DNA of 64,000 bases from Pyropia haitanensis (lineage: Eukaryota > Rhodophyta > Bangiophyceae > Bangiales > Bangiaceae), in the NCBI GenBank assembly GCA_008729055.1, contig SDUX01000005.1:3121018-3185017 (forward strand). The letters run 5' to 3'. Below the pieces are notes generated by a model. The model was not told where the DNA came from, did no database searches, and was given only the letters and a program-made list of their open reading frames with translations. The translations under genes were made by a program, and so were the position numbers. Shown piece after piece: positions 22,026 through 33,258 of this stretch (positions within the stretch are counted from its first letter, which is position 1; each line of letters opens with the position of its first letter).

Positions 22026-22976
22026 TCAAACCTCGTGGCGCTTGCCCACCGTCATAGGTGTCTTCCCGGCCTCTCGCTGTCCGCTTGCTACAGGTGCGGC
22101 TGCCTGCGAACGCCGAGCCCCCTCCGCATGCGTGCGGAACTGGTCAGCGCTTGCCTTCAGCAACCCCACGTACTGTTCACAATCAGCCACCAGGGAGCGG
22201 AAGTCGCTGGCGGCACCCAGGAATGCCGACAAGTGTGACCATCTTTCCCGCATCTGCTGCTCCTTGGCGTTCACGCGCCGCAGCAGCCGTTCAATCGCGG
22301 CGTCAGGGTCAGGGTCCGCCGCTGCGGCCACTCGCCCAACGATGGGCTGAGCAGGGCCCGCTACCGCCGTCCGGGTGGGGTCACCAGCACCGCCTATATC
22401 GGCTGCATCTGCAGGTCCTACGACGCTTTGCCACTCTGGACAGCGCGGTGCAGACGGCCGTGTCCTGGTTACCAGGCGCTGTCGTGACCGGAAGCTCCCA
22501 CCGTCGTCGTGGTCGTCCCCCAACCCCAGTCGGGGCGCTCCTTCCCCAAGCCTAGAGATTGGCTTGCCACTGCCAGCGGTGGGTGGAGACGGCAGTGGCG
22601 GTGGCGACAGCGACACCGCCTGCAATGGTGGGGCGGCAAGGGCGAGAGCCCCCCCAGCGCCCTTCCTGCTCCGCAGCTGCCGGGATGCTGACGGCTGCGT
22701 CTTGGCGATGGCCTTGCGCAGGCGGGGGGCTGCCGCGATGGACCAGCTGTCACCTGACCGGATGGCGTCCTCGCCGCGCGTGGCACCAGACCGCCCCCCA
22801 CGACCGCGGCCGAGGCACGATGAACCGTAGGCGTCTTGAATGCTGCTGCCCCGGCCAGAGAGACGCGACGGCAAGCGAGCGGCGGGTGCAGCGGGTTCTG
22901 CCCGTTGGGCCCCGCGGCTGTGGCTCGCCACGTCAACAGCCGTGGCGGGCCCCGGCGCCGCTCCAATCGCCTGCAT
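22026..22976 (-). CDS. Hypothetical protein with C-terminal coiled coil
   Basis: Not recognised. The frame is open from about 23100 to the stop at 22026, but the first ATG is at 22976 (MQAIGAAPGPATAVD), so an upstream exon may be missing. The N-terminal two thirds are basic and low in complexity (RLPSRLSGRGSS, RLRKAIAKTQPS). The last ~100 residues (DPDAAIERLLRRVNAKEQQM...WSHLSAFLGAASDFRSLVADCEQYVGLLKASADQF) predict a helical coiled coil. Order and composition look like a real coding gene rather than a shadow. An ATG at 23821 opens a 162-residue minus-strand ORF that could be a separate small gene or first exon; I could not find phase-compatible splice sites to join them. Confidence 0.45.
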   Translation of the reverse strand: MQAIGAAPGPATAVDVASHSRGAQRAEPAAPAARLPSRLSGRGSSIQDAYGSSCLGRGRGGRSGATRGEDAIRSGDSWSIAAAPRLRKAIAKTQPSASRQLRSRKGAGGALALAAPPLQAVSLSPPPLPSPPTAGSGKPISRLGEGAPRLGLGDDHDDGGSFRSRQRLVTRTRPSAPRCPEWQSVVGPADAADIGGAGDPTRTAVAGPAQPIVGRVAAAADPDPDAAIERLLRRVNAKEQQMRERWSHLSAFLGAASDFRSLVADCEQYVGLLKASADQFRTHAEGARRSQAAAPVASGQREAGKTPMTVGKRHEV

Positions 22977-23830
22977 CGGAAGCGCCGCGTAGGGTGTGTC
23001 GCCCAGTATCTGCCGGGGGAGCAGCCCCGGCACGCCCGTCACAGCCCGCCTCGGGTTGGCCTCGCCCGCATGCCCCGTCAAGGAAAAGAGGAAGCCTGCT
23101 GGTCAATGAGCGCCCGAAGAATCCAGGCAGACGCCAACCGCCACACCCACGTCGGTCCAGCACAAGCATGCACCGCCAGCCGACCCGACCGCCAAAGCGC
23201 CAAAGAGTGTATCGAGAGCAGCTCTGGTGTGTCAGGAGGGCGTCCAGACCAGCGGAACGGCAGCAAAAATGCATCCTCCATGCAATTGCCTCCTCCGCGC
23301 GTCTCAAGCATGCCCCCACCAGACCACCGACATCAAGAACAAGAAACAAAGCGGCGATGGGTACACATGTACGTACGAGACGTCTTGGGCAAAAACGGGC
23401 TCGGCTTGGGCGCTGAGAGGCCCCGCGTCTTGGGCGACCGCATCGCCGCCAGGCACCACAGGTGAACGCAACGTTCGGTAAATGCACACCCAGTCCCGGC
23501 AGAGAGCCACCAGAAGCACTGCACAGGGAGGGCACCCACTACCACCGCATCGGGTGCAATGAACGCTCCACAAGCCGAAACGAGAGCCAGAACTGGCTGG
23601 CCCTCAGTGGGAGCCTGCACCTCGGCGGAAGCTGGCCCCAGCTTGTCCGCTGTGGCAGGCCAGCCACCCAGTGGACTCCACTGTGTGGAGGCTGCCCTTG
23701 GCGGCCCTGCGGCGGTCCGCCAGCTCTCCCGCGGTGCGGCGGCTGGCTGCCCCTCAAAGGGCGATAGCCGACTACAGCCGCCGCTGCCCGAGCGGCAGTG
23801 CAGCCACCACCACGAGGCCATCCCTCCCGC
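22977..23830. other. Region between AFG2-like gene and coiled-coil gene
   Basis: Contains the minus-strand ORF from ATG 23821, ten bases beyond the AFG2-like stop, and a candidate donor GTACGT near 23370 on the minus strand. No domain is recognisable. Confidence 0.35.
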
Positions 23831-26800
23831 TCAAAACGCCGCGTCGATCATCACGCCCTTGGCCGACGCCACCCAATCGCGATAAAAATCAATCACCGAC
23901 GAACCCGTCCGCGGGCGTACCCGCGCCAGCGCCGCGGCCCAGTGGCGAGCCGCCACGACGCGCGCGCCGACCGGGTCCTCCGCCATGGCCGCCAACGCCG
24001 CCTCGCGCACCAGGGACGCCACCTCCGCGCCGCTGAGGCCGTCAGCGTCGGCGCCAGACACGAGAGCGGCCAGGTCCACCCCCTCCCCGAGCGGCACCCC
24101 ACGCGCGTGAATGGCCAGGATGGCCGCGCGGGCGGCCGCGTCGGGCAAACCCACGTACACCAGCCGGTCCATGCGGCCGGGGCGGAGGACGGCGGCGTCG
24201 ACCAGGTCAGGACGGTTGGTGGCGCCAATCACCACCACGTGGCCGCTGGAGTCGTCGCCATCCTCCTCACTGTCCGTGTCCGTGGCCGAGTCCGTGTCCG
24301 TGCTCGCGCCGCCACTGTCGCTACCGTCACCGCTGTCGCTCTCCCGGCCGACCCCAGCACTGACTGTCGCAGCACGGTCCACATCTGGGGTAGCGTCGTC
24401 ACCGTCATCCCCCAGCGTCATCTGGTGCAGCCGCGCCGCAACCGCATCGGGACCGCGGCCGCGGCGGCCGCGTCGTCGCGGCGGCACCCCCCCCCCGTGT
24501 CAATCCCGTCCATCTCCACGAGCAGCTGCGCGAGGACGCGCGCCTCAGCGCCGCTCCCCCCCCCACCACCACCCGAGCGGCTCGGTGCAAGGGCATCAAT
24601 TTCATCAAAGAACACCACGCACGGCGCCGCCTCGCGCGCTCGACGGAACGTCTCCCGCACGGCTTTCTCCGAGTCCCCCACCCACTGGGAAAGCAGCTCC
24701 GCGCCTTTGACCGAAATAAAGTTGGCGCGTGCCTGGGTGGCCACCGCCTTGGCCAGTAGGGTCTTGCTGTTGCCTGGCGGGCCAAACAAGAGGAGCCCCT
24801 TGGGCGGGGACAGCCCGTACCGCCGGAGCGCGGCACGCCCGGCGGGGGTGAGGGGCCACTCGACCGCCTCGCGAAGCCGTGCCTTGACCGCCGCCTGGCC
24901 GCCCACGTCGGCCCATTCAACGCGGGGGATCGATACCCACGAGGAGCGAAGGGAGGAGGGGCGGGTAGCCCGCAATGCAGCAGCAACATCTGATTCGGTG
25001 ATGGTCCAGCTGCCCGCGGGCGACGGCGCCGGCAGGTTAGCCGCCGCGCCGTTGCCGACGCTGCCATTGCCGGCAGGGGGGGTAGCGCGGCCAACCGCAA
25101 CGGCGACCGCGTCTCGCCAGGCGGCGACCAGGTCCGCCGCTACCAACCCGTGGGCGTCTGCTGCAAGACGCGTGAGCGTCGGCTCGTCCACTGCCAACCG
25201 TCGCGACCGCTGAGCCGGGGCGGCCAAGGCCACGAGCACCTGCCCCCGGGCGCGGGGCGTCGGCACCCCAAGCGCCAGCTCCCGGTCAATGCGGCCGGCT
25301 CGTCGCAGCGCACTGTCCACCGCGTCTAGGGCAGAGGTGGTGGCCAGCACTGCCACCGGACCGCGGCTGGCACCGCCGCCACCGTCGCCGCTGACCCCGC
25401 TGCCCGCAGCCATAGCCGCCGCGGCAGAACCCCCCAACACTCCATCCACAGCCGCCAGCAACGCTGCGGTGGTGGCTGCTGCCGCCCATGTCCCGCCCGC
25501 CACCCCCGCTGACGCGCTTGCAGACGACCGCGCCGGCGCCAGCAGGTGCACGTCGTCCAGCACCACCACCGCCGGCGCCCGGGCGACGGCTCGCGCAAAC
25601 GCCGCCGCCACGACGTCGCTGCTGCCGCCGCTGCCACCACCACCGCCCGCGATGGTGCCCCCCACCACAAGCTCCACGTGCGCACCACTGTCGGCGGCAG
25701 CGGCACACGCAAGGGCGGTCTTGCCCACCCCCGGGGGCCCGTGCAGAAGGACGCCTCCGATGGGGCCACGGCGGGGAGGGGCGGGGGCATCAGCAGCACG
25801 AGCGACCACGCCCGCAACAGCCAGGTGGGCTCGGATGGCGGCGGCGGTGGTGGCAACGCCGCCTAGTTGGTCCAGCGTCGGCCCCCGCGCGAGGCCAGAG
25901 GCCACCCTGCCGCCCACCGCCCCACTATCGCCCGTCCCAGCAGCGAAGGCGGTAAACACCAGCCGAGTGGTACGGGTCACCCGTCCCGCCACCGGAGCGC
26001 CGGGGGATTCGCCCGCAACGGCGACGTCCCCGACGCTCTCAGCGCCCCCCACCGCCGCCGATACAGACACGGCGGCAACGACAAGCCCAACGTCCACCCC
26101 CCGGTGGCTCCACGGCGGCAGTACCGTGCCTGGCAGCAGAAGTCGGCCGATGAGTTGCGCCCGAAGTGCGGACGCCACCAACGGGGACGCCGACAGAGAC
26201 ATTACAGCCGCCCGCACCGCTGCGGCAGCCGTCAGTTCAGGGCGGGGGATGGGCCACCGAGCCACCCGCAGCGTTAGCACCGCCGCGTCCGCAACAGCCA
26301 AGTGGGGGGACACGACCACGCGGACGGGCGCGACGGCGGACAGCGCGGGGGAACTGCCTCCGCCGCCGCCGCTGCCGCCGCCGCCGACGGCGCCGCCGCC
26401 GCCGCCGCCGCCACCCCCTCCAGACCGGGACACTGCGGGTGGTCGCGGCGGCGTGGCCGCCGCTGACGACCGCCGCCGACCGCCGCGGGATGGGGTCGCA
26501 GGGGAGCGTCGCGCACGAGGGGAGCCAGCGGCCGCCGGGGATCCCCCCCCGGCGGCGCTTCCAGCGGTGGCCGCTGCACGAAGCGACGCGCCAGAAACAG
26601 CCAGGCACGTCAGGGAGGCGTCGTCCAGCGCCACCGCGTCCGCGGGGACGGCCGCAGACGGCCAGGCAGTGACAACCACCGCCCGCGGGGCGCCGCCTTC
26701 GCCAACGCCATTGGCGCAAGGGGGCTGGTCAGAAGAAGAAGGAGGGGGCCGTGCCGGCGAGTTTTCAAGGCAGGCCTCCCCGCCCACCGTCACAGCGCGT

Positions 26801-26967
26801 CCGGGGCGGGTGACGAGCAGCGGCTGGCCGAGGTAGAGTCCCACTTCCCGCAGGGTAGTGGGCGCCAGACACGCGACGCCGCCTTCAAGCACAGCGGGGG
26901 GGGGGTGTCCAGGGCGACTGCGGGCGCTACCGATGGGGATGACGCGCAGGGGAGGGCATGGCGCCAT
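23831..26967 (-). CDS. Double-AAA ATPase of the AFG2/SPATA5 (Drg1) type (one frame break)
   Basis: Hexameric AAA+ ATPase, about 1045 residues, from ATG 26967 ([17 protein letters not shown]). The family drives release of maturation factors from pre-60S ribosomes. Residues 1-330 form an N-domain ([23 protein letters not shown]). D1: Walker A GPPGVGKT (about residue 408), degenerate Walker B VVVLDDVH (Asp in place of Glu), sensor-1 region [10 protein letters not shown], and RRAGRID. D2: VEWADVGGQ, Walker [26 protein letters not shown], intact Walker [11 protein letters not shown], sensor 1 IGATNRPD, and [14 protein letters not shown]. The xSKT form of the D2 P-loop is typical of AFG2/SPATA5/CIP111 proteins rather than CDC48 or NVL. 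The frame breaks at a 10-C run (24487-24496) after [12 protein letters not shown]; one base restores it. Between Walker B and sensor 1 there is an unusual ~80-residue acidic insert ([20 protein letters not shown]). Confidence 0.82.
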
Positions 26968-27459
26968 GTCCCAGTGGGAAGAAGGCGACGATGGAACACA
27001 CGCTTGCAGAGATGTCGCAGCTCGGTCGTGTGGTGCACGTCGGCAACAAACCGTGCCCGTCGTCGACGTCATCCTGGGATCTGTGCCTCCTCGAATGTAC
27101 GGGTGCCACATGTGGGACTGGCATGTAATCAAGAGCGTAAGTTCTTGTGTACGCTTGCAATGGTCAGCCTCTCGAGTGGGGCTTTGGCGGCGTCCCACTG
27201 AGCACGTGCATTACGCCGCACCGTCAGCTACTGTCAACCCAGAGTGTGTCCTGCACCGGCGTCGTTTCCGTGGCCGTTTTGCGCTGCAACCGCCCGCTCC
27301 TACCTAATCATCGTGGTACGCCCGTCGTTCGTGTGCTGTCTTCACTTCTCATGTTGTTCTCTTCTCGGGGTGGGTAGGCGAGAGAACGTTGCCGTTGGTC
27401 AAAGGCTGTCCCACGTTCGTCCTGTTGTGGCGCGCCTCTTCCCTGCTCGCCCGGTTGCC
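26968..27459. promoter_or_regulatory. Shared divergent promoter region
   Basis: The AFG2-like gene (-) and the ArfGAP gene (+) start 492 bp apart on opposite strands, so both promoters must lie here. No TATA box stands out. The ArfGAP side is pyrimidine-rich. Confidence 0.5.
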
Positions 27460-29588
27460 ATGGCGTCGCGGGCCAAGGACCCTAAGCTGGACGCGGCTCA
27501 CCAGGCGATCCTCAAGGAGATGCTGACTAAACCGGAGAACAAGTCGTGCGCGGACTGCCGCACGTCAGGAGGTATGTTGGCTTTGCACGAGCGGAAGGGG
27601 GGACGCGCGAGCATGTGCTGGTGGCTTTGAGCGTCACAGTGTTGTATCGTCTTGCTGATGAGTTGGTTCGGAACGTGGGGATGATTGGGGTGTGTAGGTG
27701 GCTGCAGCGTTCCGGTGCATAGGGCGTGCCCGCTGCACGTGCCCTCCGGGTAGGCGACGAGCTGACCATCGCATCATTTTGTGCACCTTTGTGCTGCGTG
27801 GCGCTTGCTTCCCTTTTGCTGCCGTCAATGTGCTTCGTGGTGTGCTCATCGACCTCGTATGCCCACAGTTCCCCGGTGGGCGTCCACTAACCTGGGCGTC
27901 TTTGTGTGTATTCGCTGCTCGGGGCTTCACCGCAAGCTTGGTACCCACCTGTCGGTGGTGCGGTCTACCACCCTTGACACTTGGACGGCGGACCAGATGG
28001 CGCGCTTTCGTGCAATGGGAGGCAACGCCGCCGCCGCGTCGCGGTACGAGGCGCGGCTGCCAGCACACTTTCGGAGGCCCGACTCGACGGACGCGTATGG
28101 GATGGAGCAGTTTATTCGGGACAAGTACGAGCGCAAGCTGTACATGGATGGCGACGAGGGCGGTGGTCGGCGACGTGGAGGAGACGGCCCCCGCGGGTCT
28201 CGTGACGGCTACCGTGATGACGGCTACGGGGGCGGCCGGGACCGGTACCGCAATGACGGTGGTCGGGACCGCTATCGCGACGATGGTTATGACGGCGGCC
28301 GGGACCGCTACAGTGATGGTGGGGGCGGCGATGGAGAGCGGCCACGAGCTGGTGGGGGCGGCGGCCGCTTTGGTGGCGGCTACGATGACCCGCCCGCGCG
28401 GCGGCCTGATAGCAGTGGCGCTGGTCGTGCATTTTCTCGGCGCGGTGGGTACGATGACCCCCCGCGGGGTCGGTCGGCAGGCGGCGGCCATGGCCGTGCT
28501 CACGGCCCCGCGTTTGACCGGCTGGTAGACATGGGCTTCTCCCCCGCCATCGCCGAGCGTGCGTTGGAAGTGTCAGGCGGTCGCCTGGCCGATGCGGCGG
28601 ATTGGGCCGTTGCGCAGGCGCCGTCCGCGCCCGCGTCGGGCTCGTCGCGAGCGGCCCGAGGGCGCACGGGAGGGGCGGCGCCACCGCCGCCTGCCGCTGA
28701 GTTTGATCTGCTATCCTTTGATGACGCTCCCGGGGGAGGTGCCCAGCCGTCTGCTGCAGCGACGGGTGGGCGTGCCGCTGCAGCATCCGTGCCACCCGCG
28801 GCCGCGGCGGCGGGCAGTGACGGCGGTGGCGGCCTGTTTGACTTTTTTGGTGGACTCCCGCCCGCGCCTGCGCCGCGCGCGTCCGCAGCAGCCGTTGTAG
28901 GTCAGGCTGCCGCTCGCCCGCCGCCCCCCGGTACCGCGTCCGCACCGGCCGCTGCAGACGATGATTTTGCCGACTTCGCCGCCTGGGACGCTGCCGAGGC
29001 AGCACGCGGCGCGCCCCCGGCAGCCGGGGTGGCGGCAGCACCCCCCCGCCGGTGCTGGCAATGGGCAAGGGTGCTCCGCTCAGCGCCAGCCTTGCTGCCC
29101 TCTACCAGCAGCCGCCGCCGCCACCACCGCCGCCGTCCCGGTCTGGACCGGGGGCGCCGCCAGGGGGGGCGCCGCCAGGCAGCCCACCGGTGGTGGGCGG
29201 CGCTCATGCAGCTCTCGCGGGCGGCGCGCATGGCACCCACGCCGGCGGTCTAGCGGCCACCTACGCGCGCTACGCGGCCGCCGGGCCACCGCCACCGGCG
29301 CCAAGGCGGCCGACAGGCTCGGTGACGGGGAGTGCTGCTGTTAGTGGCGGACTGCCGGGTCCGCCGCCGCCGCCGTCGCCACCCCCGCCTCCGCCTGCCG
29401 ATGTGGCGAGCGGTCCCGCGCGTCTGAGTGTGGAGCAGATGGTGGCGCTGGGCATGCGCATCCCCGCTACGACTCCGGTGGCACCCCCGGCGGCGGCTAT
29501 GACTGGGGGGACGGGGGCGGCCAAGGGACCTGCGCCTCTGGGCAAGGGGGGTGCGCCAAAGGACCCGTTTGCCGACCTTTTCTCCTAG
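27460..29588 (+). CDS. ArfGAP with UBA domain and clathrin/adaptor-binding motifs (one intron, one frame break)
   Basis: GTPase-activating protein for Arf-family GTPases in membrane traffic. Exon 1 is 27460-27571, the 297-bp intron is 27572-27868 (GTATGT..CAG), and exon 2 starts at 27869. Splicing joins the zinc finger: NKSCADCRTSG + VPRWASTNLGVFVCIRCSG, i.e. CxxCx16CxxC, followed by the catalytic Arg region LHRKLGTHLSVVRSTTLDTW. A repeat region with RDRYRDDGYDGGRDRY units follows (about 28200-28330), then a UBA domain (FDRLVDMGFSPAIAERALEVSGG). Next come a clathrin-box-like LLSFD, DDFADFAAW and a terminal DPFADLFS (DPF/ear-binding type). This layout resembles SMAP-type ArfGAPs with an added UBA. 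The frame breaks at a 7-C run (29041-29047); one base restores the Pro-rich tail. Confidence 0.85.
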
Positions 29589-29838
29589 CGGCCACGGGCT
29601 CGCGCTGGAAGAGTGTGTTGCGGGAGACGGATGCGCCAAGCTTAACGCCAGGCGCTTGTTTGTCCACGCCAATCTACCGAACTCTCCCGAGGGGTTAGTG
29701 CTATTCTTCACGAGTGCTCGTGCTGTTCTTCTCGTTTCTGCTCCTGTACTGTTTGTGTGCGTGTCTGTACCAAATCTCGCCCAGGCAAGTATTTACATGG
29801 AGAGATGCGCAGACCACGACGACGGCGCCCCCTCGGCG

Positions 29839-30761
29839 TCAAATGATTCTTGCACTTGCCGGGCCGTACAGGTCAAGCAAGCCGATGGTGCAAGCGAGCA
29901 TGAGGGCAGAGTCCAGGTGAGGCTCCACCAGCAGCGCGTACTGGCAGTTGAGCCCTAGCTTGCTTAGCGTGAAGAGCGGCTCCCGGTGGGGCTGCCCAAT
30001 CGCCCGGCAGCCGGAGGACCACGCGTCGCCGTCGACAGAGAAGAAGGGCGCCAATGAAGTGTCCTCGCCAAACCAACCAAACGCGTGCGGCCGGATTAGC
30101 CGCTCCTTATCACTGCTGCTCGGGTCTCGCGTCCGCACCGTAATGACGACTTCGTCCGTCGCAGCGTTGTAGATGCGGAAAAAGCGCGTCCACGAACCAA
30201 AGGAACGGATGACAAAGAGCGGCGTCGGCACCGCCCCGGGTGCAGAGCCGGGGGTGGGCATGAGCGACACGACCCGCTTCTTGTTCTTGACCCACCGTGT
30301 CGACTCAACGCCATAAGCAAGCGGGTGACCACCAAACTGCACAAGAGAACATAGACACGCGAACACAAGAGGTGCAAACACAATGGGTGCACACCAGGAG
30401 TACCAGCGGCGAGCAAAGGGCCACGCACATCAAACCACAAACGATGAAACCATGGAGCCGGAACAAGGAAACCGTGTCAGGCACAGGCACAAACGCCCAA
30501 GCTGAGTTCCCAGCTTTTCCACAAGAAGGTGAACACGACTACAGAAGAAAAAACAAAAGAAGAGAACGGCACCGCATAAAAACGTACCTGCACGCTAATG
30601 TGGTTGGGGATAGAGCACGAGTCACTCAGGGAGAGGGTAAATACTGCATCGACGGGCTTCACGCGCACAGCAAACGACGGGTCGCCTGGCGCGGGGTGTG
30701 GCGCGCCCGCGGGGTTGAGCGTCGCGACCGCATTCTGGTACGCGCCCGTCTCGAAAGACAT
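29839..30761 (-). CDS. LURP-one/Tubby-like C-terminal fold protein (two exons)
   Basis: Exon 1 30588-30761 (MSFETGAYQNAVATLNPAGA...ISVQ), 251-bp intron 30337-30587 (donor GTACGT, acceptor GCAG), exon 2 29839-30336; phase 0, 223 residues. The chain reads as a beta-rich fold: FGGHPLAYGVESTRW, PLFVIRSFGSWTRFFRIYN, DEVVITVRTRD, FFSVDGDAW, and a C-terminal hydrophobic helix YALLVEPHLDSALMLACTIGLLD. That closing helix after a V/P-x-x-D element is the hallmark of LOR/scramblase/Tubby-like barrels, where it threads the barrel. Members bind phosphoinositides or act in defence signalling in plants; the role here is unknown. Assignment is by overall pattern, not a decisive motif. Confidence 0.6.
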
Positions 30762-31758
30762 GGTGCCACAGACGCGGCGTCACCGCCTAGCTAGAGGTGG
30801 GAGACCGGTAGACGTGGGCGCTGGCAGGGAGTGGGTTGACGCAGAAGAAAGGCGGACGTGTTGTCCACAAAGACGTGCACGCACGTGTACTAAATGCCCG
30901 CACGCACACGGCTGGTGAGCACAGGCCCGCCGCCGCGTCGTGCGGCACGTGGCACGGGGCAGTTTCTCCCCCCCCACGGGCCTGGTTTCTCACACGGAGT
31001 GGCGCGCACTTGAGAGGGTGTGCCGACCAACCAGCCTCGGCAGGATGGCACCATTGGGCGCCGAAGAAAAGTTACAGCGATCTTCACCGTGCATGGATCT
31101 GGGGCAAGGCACAGCCTGCATGCGGTGCCGCGGCTCACCCCACCATGACACGATGTCAAACTTTTGGTGGGTGTCACTTCGATTACGCTTAACGCTCCGC
31201 ATCGCCGCCGAGTTTTCCCCCGCCGCTGCCGTCGCCGCCACCGCCTGGTTCCTGGGGAGACGTCCTCTTCCCCAGCCTGCCACAGTCGGCGGCCAGCGCC
31301 AGTGCCACGCTGCTGTTGGCCACTCCCCTTACCGGATCGCTGCTCTTGTTGCTCGGGGGAAGAGGGAGCACATCTGCCGGTCGCCTGCAGCGCGGGACTC
31401 GACCGCAAAGCTCCTCTTCGGGCTGTTCCTACCGCCAAGGGTGGGGCGGGGACGATGGCAGGCAGCTCTAGACGGGTCGCCGCCAGGGGTCACCACCCAG
31501 TGGCTGCCCGACAAGGCCGACCCATCCAAGGGGGCCAATCACGTGGGGAAAGGGACCGACGGACGCCAGTGGCCGCCGCTCCAGCGTAAACGACGTACCC
31601 AACGCGAGCGGGGACGCAGGAGGATGACCTTCCTAAGCTGGGAGGGGCACTGCCCAGTAGGGCGCGGCTGATGATAGATGTAATTGCTGGTTCACGGGCA
31701 CTTTCAACCACACAGCTTTCGCTGGGATATACATACACTGGCCCCGGTCCGCCCCCTA
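30762..31758. other. Intergenic region, no gene recognised
   Basis: Lies between the start of the LOR-like gene and the end of the FemAB-like gene, both on the minus strand. ORFs present are short and overlap without motifs. Confidence 0.4.
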
Positions 31759-33258
31759 CTAGTGGCGTCCCGCCGCGTCCCCTCCCCGTGCTGCGGCGGC
31801 GGCTGCCTCCGCCGCCGCCACCCGCCCCTTCTCCCGAACCTTGGACGTGGCCTCCATGACCGCCACCACCTCGCCCACCGCCCGGCGCTCTTCTTGCAAA
31901 AAGACGCGCACCGCTTCGCGGAGTCCCCGGTGGGCAAGCCAGTGCGCCGACGAGGAGGGGACGGCCTCAAACCCGCGCTCCGACTTGGACTCCTCCCCGC
32001 CCGCGCCCGCCTCCATCACCCGCAGGCCGCGGGAGATGGCCCACTCGACGGGGGCGGCGTAGCACAGCTCAAAGTGCGCGTGCGGAATGTCCTCGACGGC
32101 GCCCCAGTACCGGCCGGACAGGACGCCAGTCTCGTGGTTGACGACGCTCAGCGTGCCGGCCACGATGGTGCCCGCATCCTCGTCGCCATCGCGGCGGGCA
32201 GCTGGGGAGTCCGTGCCAGCCTTGGCCCGCCGGTACGCTAGCGCCAGCACCAGATGCTGCTTCCACGCGTTGGTCTTGAGCGCATCAAAGAATGCCCGCG
32301 TCAGGTATTGCCTGCCGTACGGCCACTTCTTCAACAGCGTCGCTCGGTAGAGGGAGTACATGGCATCGAGCGCTGCGTCGGGGATGGCGCTGCCCTCGAG
32401 GACCCGCACGTCCAGACCCGCCCCCTCGGTCACCGCCCGACGCTCGCGGAGCATCTTGCTCCGCTTCTTGCTACGAAAGTCGCCCAGGAAGTCGCCATAG
32501 TTGGTGTACGGGCAGCCTGCCCGGGGTCCAGGCGTCGAGACAGCGTTGGTCCACTCCAAACGGGTGCCGAGCCGGTGGAGGAAGCCAAAGCCTTCGAGGC
32601 ACGCCAAGTCGGCGGCCTCCACAAAAGTGACGTGAACAGAGCTCAGGCGGAGCGCCTTGGCAACCTGGATCAGCGCTGCCGCCAATGCGGCCCGCAGCTC
32701 GTCTGCACGGGGGTGGGAGGGGGGGACGAGCAGCCGCCGGCCAGGGACGGGTGAGAACGGGGGGCCCACTTGGAGCTTGGGATAGTACGGGATGCCTGCC
32801 GATTCTGAGGCGTCGGCCCAGCCTCCGTCAAAAACAAATTCTCCGTAGCTGTGGGCCTTTTGGTACGCCACTGCCACGCCAACCAGCTCGTTCTTTGGCC
32901 GTGGTGGGGAGGAACTCGTGTCCTCCTCGCCGCCGCTGCCGTTGCTGCCGCCGCCGTCGTCGCCAACGTCCCGCAGTAGAATGTGGCGCGGCGTCCACCC
33001 GGTATCGGGGGTCGCACAGCCTGTATCCTCAAGCGCAGCCAAAAAGTCGTGGTAGAGGAAGGGGGAGTCTGCCGGCGTCACGACAGAGTGCCACTCGGCG
33101 GCCGAAACGTCACGGATGGAGGGCAAAACCTCAATGGAAAAGCGGGCGACGACTGGTGTGGCCCGCCGCCGTCGCGCCTGCACGGCAGACCGCCATACCA
33201 CTGCAGATCGACGCGTGGAAAGGGTGGCCGCAGAGGGTGGCGCCGCAAAGGTAGCCAT
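31759..33258 (-). CDS. FemAB/GNAT-like acyltransferase (DUF482 family), probably organelle-targeted
   Basis: A 499-residue intact ORF from ATG 33258 (MATFAAPPSAATLSTRRSAV). The N-terminus is Ser/Ala/Arg-rich and free of acidic residues for about 40 residues, as in chloroplast or mitochondrial transit peptides. The mature part has the DUF482/PF04339 hallmarks: SPFLYHDFLAALEDTG, AVAYQKAHSYGEFVFDGGWAD, GIPYYPKLQVGPPFSPVPG, LEGFGFLHRLGTRLEWTN, YGDFLGDFRSKKRSKMLRERR, and GTLSVVNHETGVLSGRYWGA...HFELCYAAPVEWAISRGL. The family is widespread in bacteria, including cyanobacteria, and in photosynthetic eukaryotes. It is related to FemAB/GNAT peptidyl- and acyl-transferases, but its substrate is not established. 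A short Gly/Ser/Asp linker (about residues 95-115) interrupts the N-terminal lobe. Confidence 0.82.
   Translation of the reverse strand: MATFAAPPSAATLSTRRSAVVWRSAVQARRRRATPVVARFSIEVLPSIRDVSAAEWHSVVTPADSPFLYHDFLAALEDTGCATPDTGWTPRHILLRDVGDDGGGSNGSGGEEDTSSSPPRPKNELVGVAVAYQKAHSYGEFVFDGGWADASESAGIPYYPKLQVGPPFSPVPGRRLLVPPSHPRADELRAALAAALIQVAKALRLSSVHVTFVEAADLACLEGFGFLHRLGTRLEWTNAVSTPGPRAGCPYTNYGDFLGDFRSKKRSKMLRERRAVTEGAGLDVRVLEGSAIPDAALDAMYSLYRATLLKKWPYGRQYLTRAFFDALKTNAWKQHLVLALAYRRAKAGTDSPAARRDGDEDAGTIVAGTLSVVNHETGVLSGRYWGAVEDIPHAHFELCYAAPVEWAISRGLRVMEAGAGGEESKSERGFEAVPSSSAHWLAHRGLREAVRVFLQEERRAVGEVVAVMEATSKVREKGRVAAAEAAAAAARGGDAAGRH

Noticed and set aside
23333..23821. 162-residue ORF from ATG 23821 as first exon of the coiled-coil gene
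   Set aside because: The candidate donor near 23370 and the candidate acceptors near 23090 are not phase-compatible.
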